This document shows, one piece after another, positions 32,552 through 32,640 of a stretch of 32,640 nt of DNA (positions are counted from its first letter, which is position 1; every line of letters begins with the position of its first letter). The position numbers were made by a program, and so were the translations under genes. The notes beneath the pieces are model-generated. The model had not been told where the DNA came from. It worked only from the letters and a program-made list of their open reading frames with translations, and searched no databases. Source of the stretch: Candidatus Heimdallarchaeota archaeon (lineage in GTDB: Archaea > Asgardarchaeota > Heimdallarchaeia > Heimdallarchaeales > Heimdallarchaeaceae); NCBI GenBank assembly GCA_023705905.1, contig BPTK01000019.1, positions 1 to 32,640 on the forward strand. Direction: 5' to 3'.

Positions 32552-32640
32552 CTAGAAAGCCACGTAGCCGTTCTTAACTGCTAAGGTTAATTGCTCAACA
32601 ATTGAATGTTTTCTGGCTAATCTAGCTATTAATTGGTAAT
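32552..32640 (-). CDS. possible C-terminal end of a gene running off the right edge
   Basis: On the minus strand a frame is open from the right edge to a TAG at 32552-32554 and encodes about 28 residues ending ARKHSIVEQLTLAVKNGYVAF. Its composition is protein-like (mixed charged and hydrophobic residues), but 28 codons are too few to be sure. It converges on the symporter gene with about 65 bp between. Confidence 0.35.
   Translation of the reverse strand, partial: YQLIARLARKHSIVEQLTLAVKNGYVAF

Noticed and set aside
1-32640. Insertion sequences, integrases, rRNA genes or toxin-antitoxin pairs
   Set aside because: No transposase or recombinase motifs, rRNA-like sequence or paired toxin/antitoxin genes were seen on either strand.

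Overview
The window is AT-rich archaeal chromosome (roughly one third G+C, by eye). Archaeal features are TATA-type promoter boxes, ADP-forming acyl-CoA synthetase subunits, a PAC2-family protein, a two-component-free regulator style built on winged helices, and a tRNA-Tyr with C1-G72 and an intron next to the anticodon. Many starts have clear Shine-Dalgarno (SD) sequences, including TTG starts, and gene overlaps of the ATGA type are common. A TPR protein with a longin/roadblock-like C-terminus, several HEAT proteins and many multi-pass membrane proteins with large ectodomains make an Asgard-type archaeon my best guess. No marker gene in the window proves it.

Layout. 1-865: the end of the alpha subunit and all of the beta subunit of an ADP-forming acyl-CoA synthetase. 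869-1735: a DegV protein. 1833-12380 (minus): a tightly packed seven-gene operon transcribed in the order MoxR ATPase, duplicated-ectodomain membrane protein, single-pass protein, polytopic membrane protein, DUF58/vWA protein, secreted CARDB-type protein, polytopic HEAT-tailed protein. 12488-13647 (minus): an ACT/AbrB-like small protein and a double winged-helix regulator. 13945-20958: an MFS transporter, a PAC2 protein, a fused gamma-delta 2-oxoacid:ferredoxin oxidoreductase subunit, two poorly known proteins, a HEAT protein, a methyltransferase and a zinc-ribbon membrane protein.

21115-24912 (plus) is the most unusual part. A DUF2207-like membrane protein ends in six Cys-Ala repeats followed by GGGR. 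It overlaps by 4 nt a radical SAM enzyme carrying an N-terminal PqqD/RRE-like domain and a complete SPASM cysteine set, and 22 nt later comes a class I methyltransferase. Enzyme architecture, translational coupling and tail composition together suggest post-translational modification of the cytosolic Cys-Ala tail of a membrane protein, i.e. a RiPP-like chemistry applied to a large membrane-anchored substrate.

24923-32640: the intron-containing tRNA-Tyr, a coiled-coil protein, a superoxide reductase, an F420-type (DDN-like) reductase, a 4-TM protein, the TPR/longin-like protein, two tandem paralogous small Cys/His proteins, a HEAT protein, a GPH-type sugar/cation symporter and possibly the tail of one more gene. 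The metabolic genes (ACD, a POR subunit, SOR, DDN-like) fit an anaerobic or oxygen-sensitive organism fermenting or oxidising organic acids. No CRISPR array, insertion sequence or rRNA was seen.
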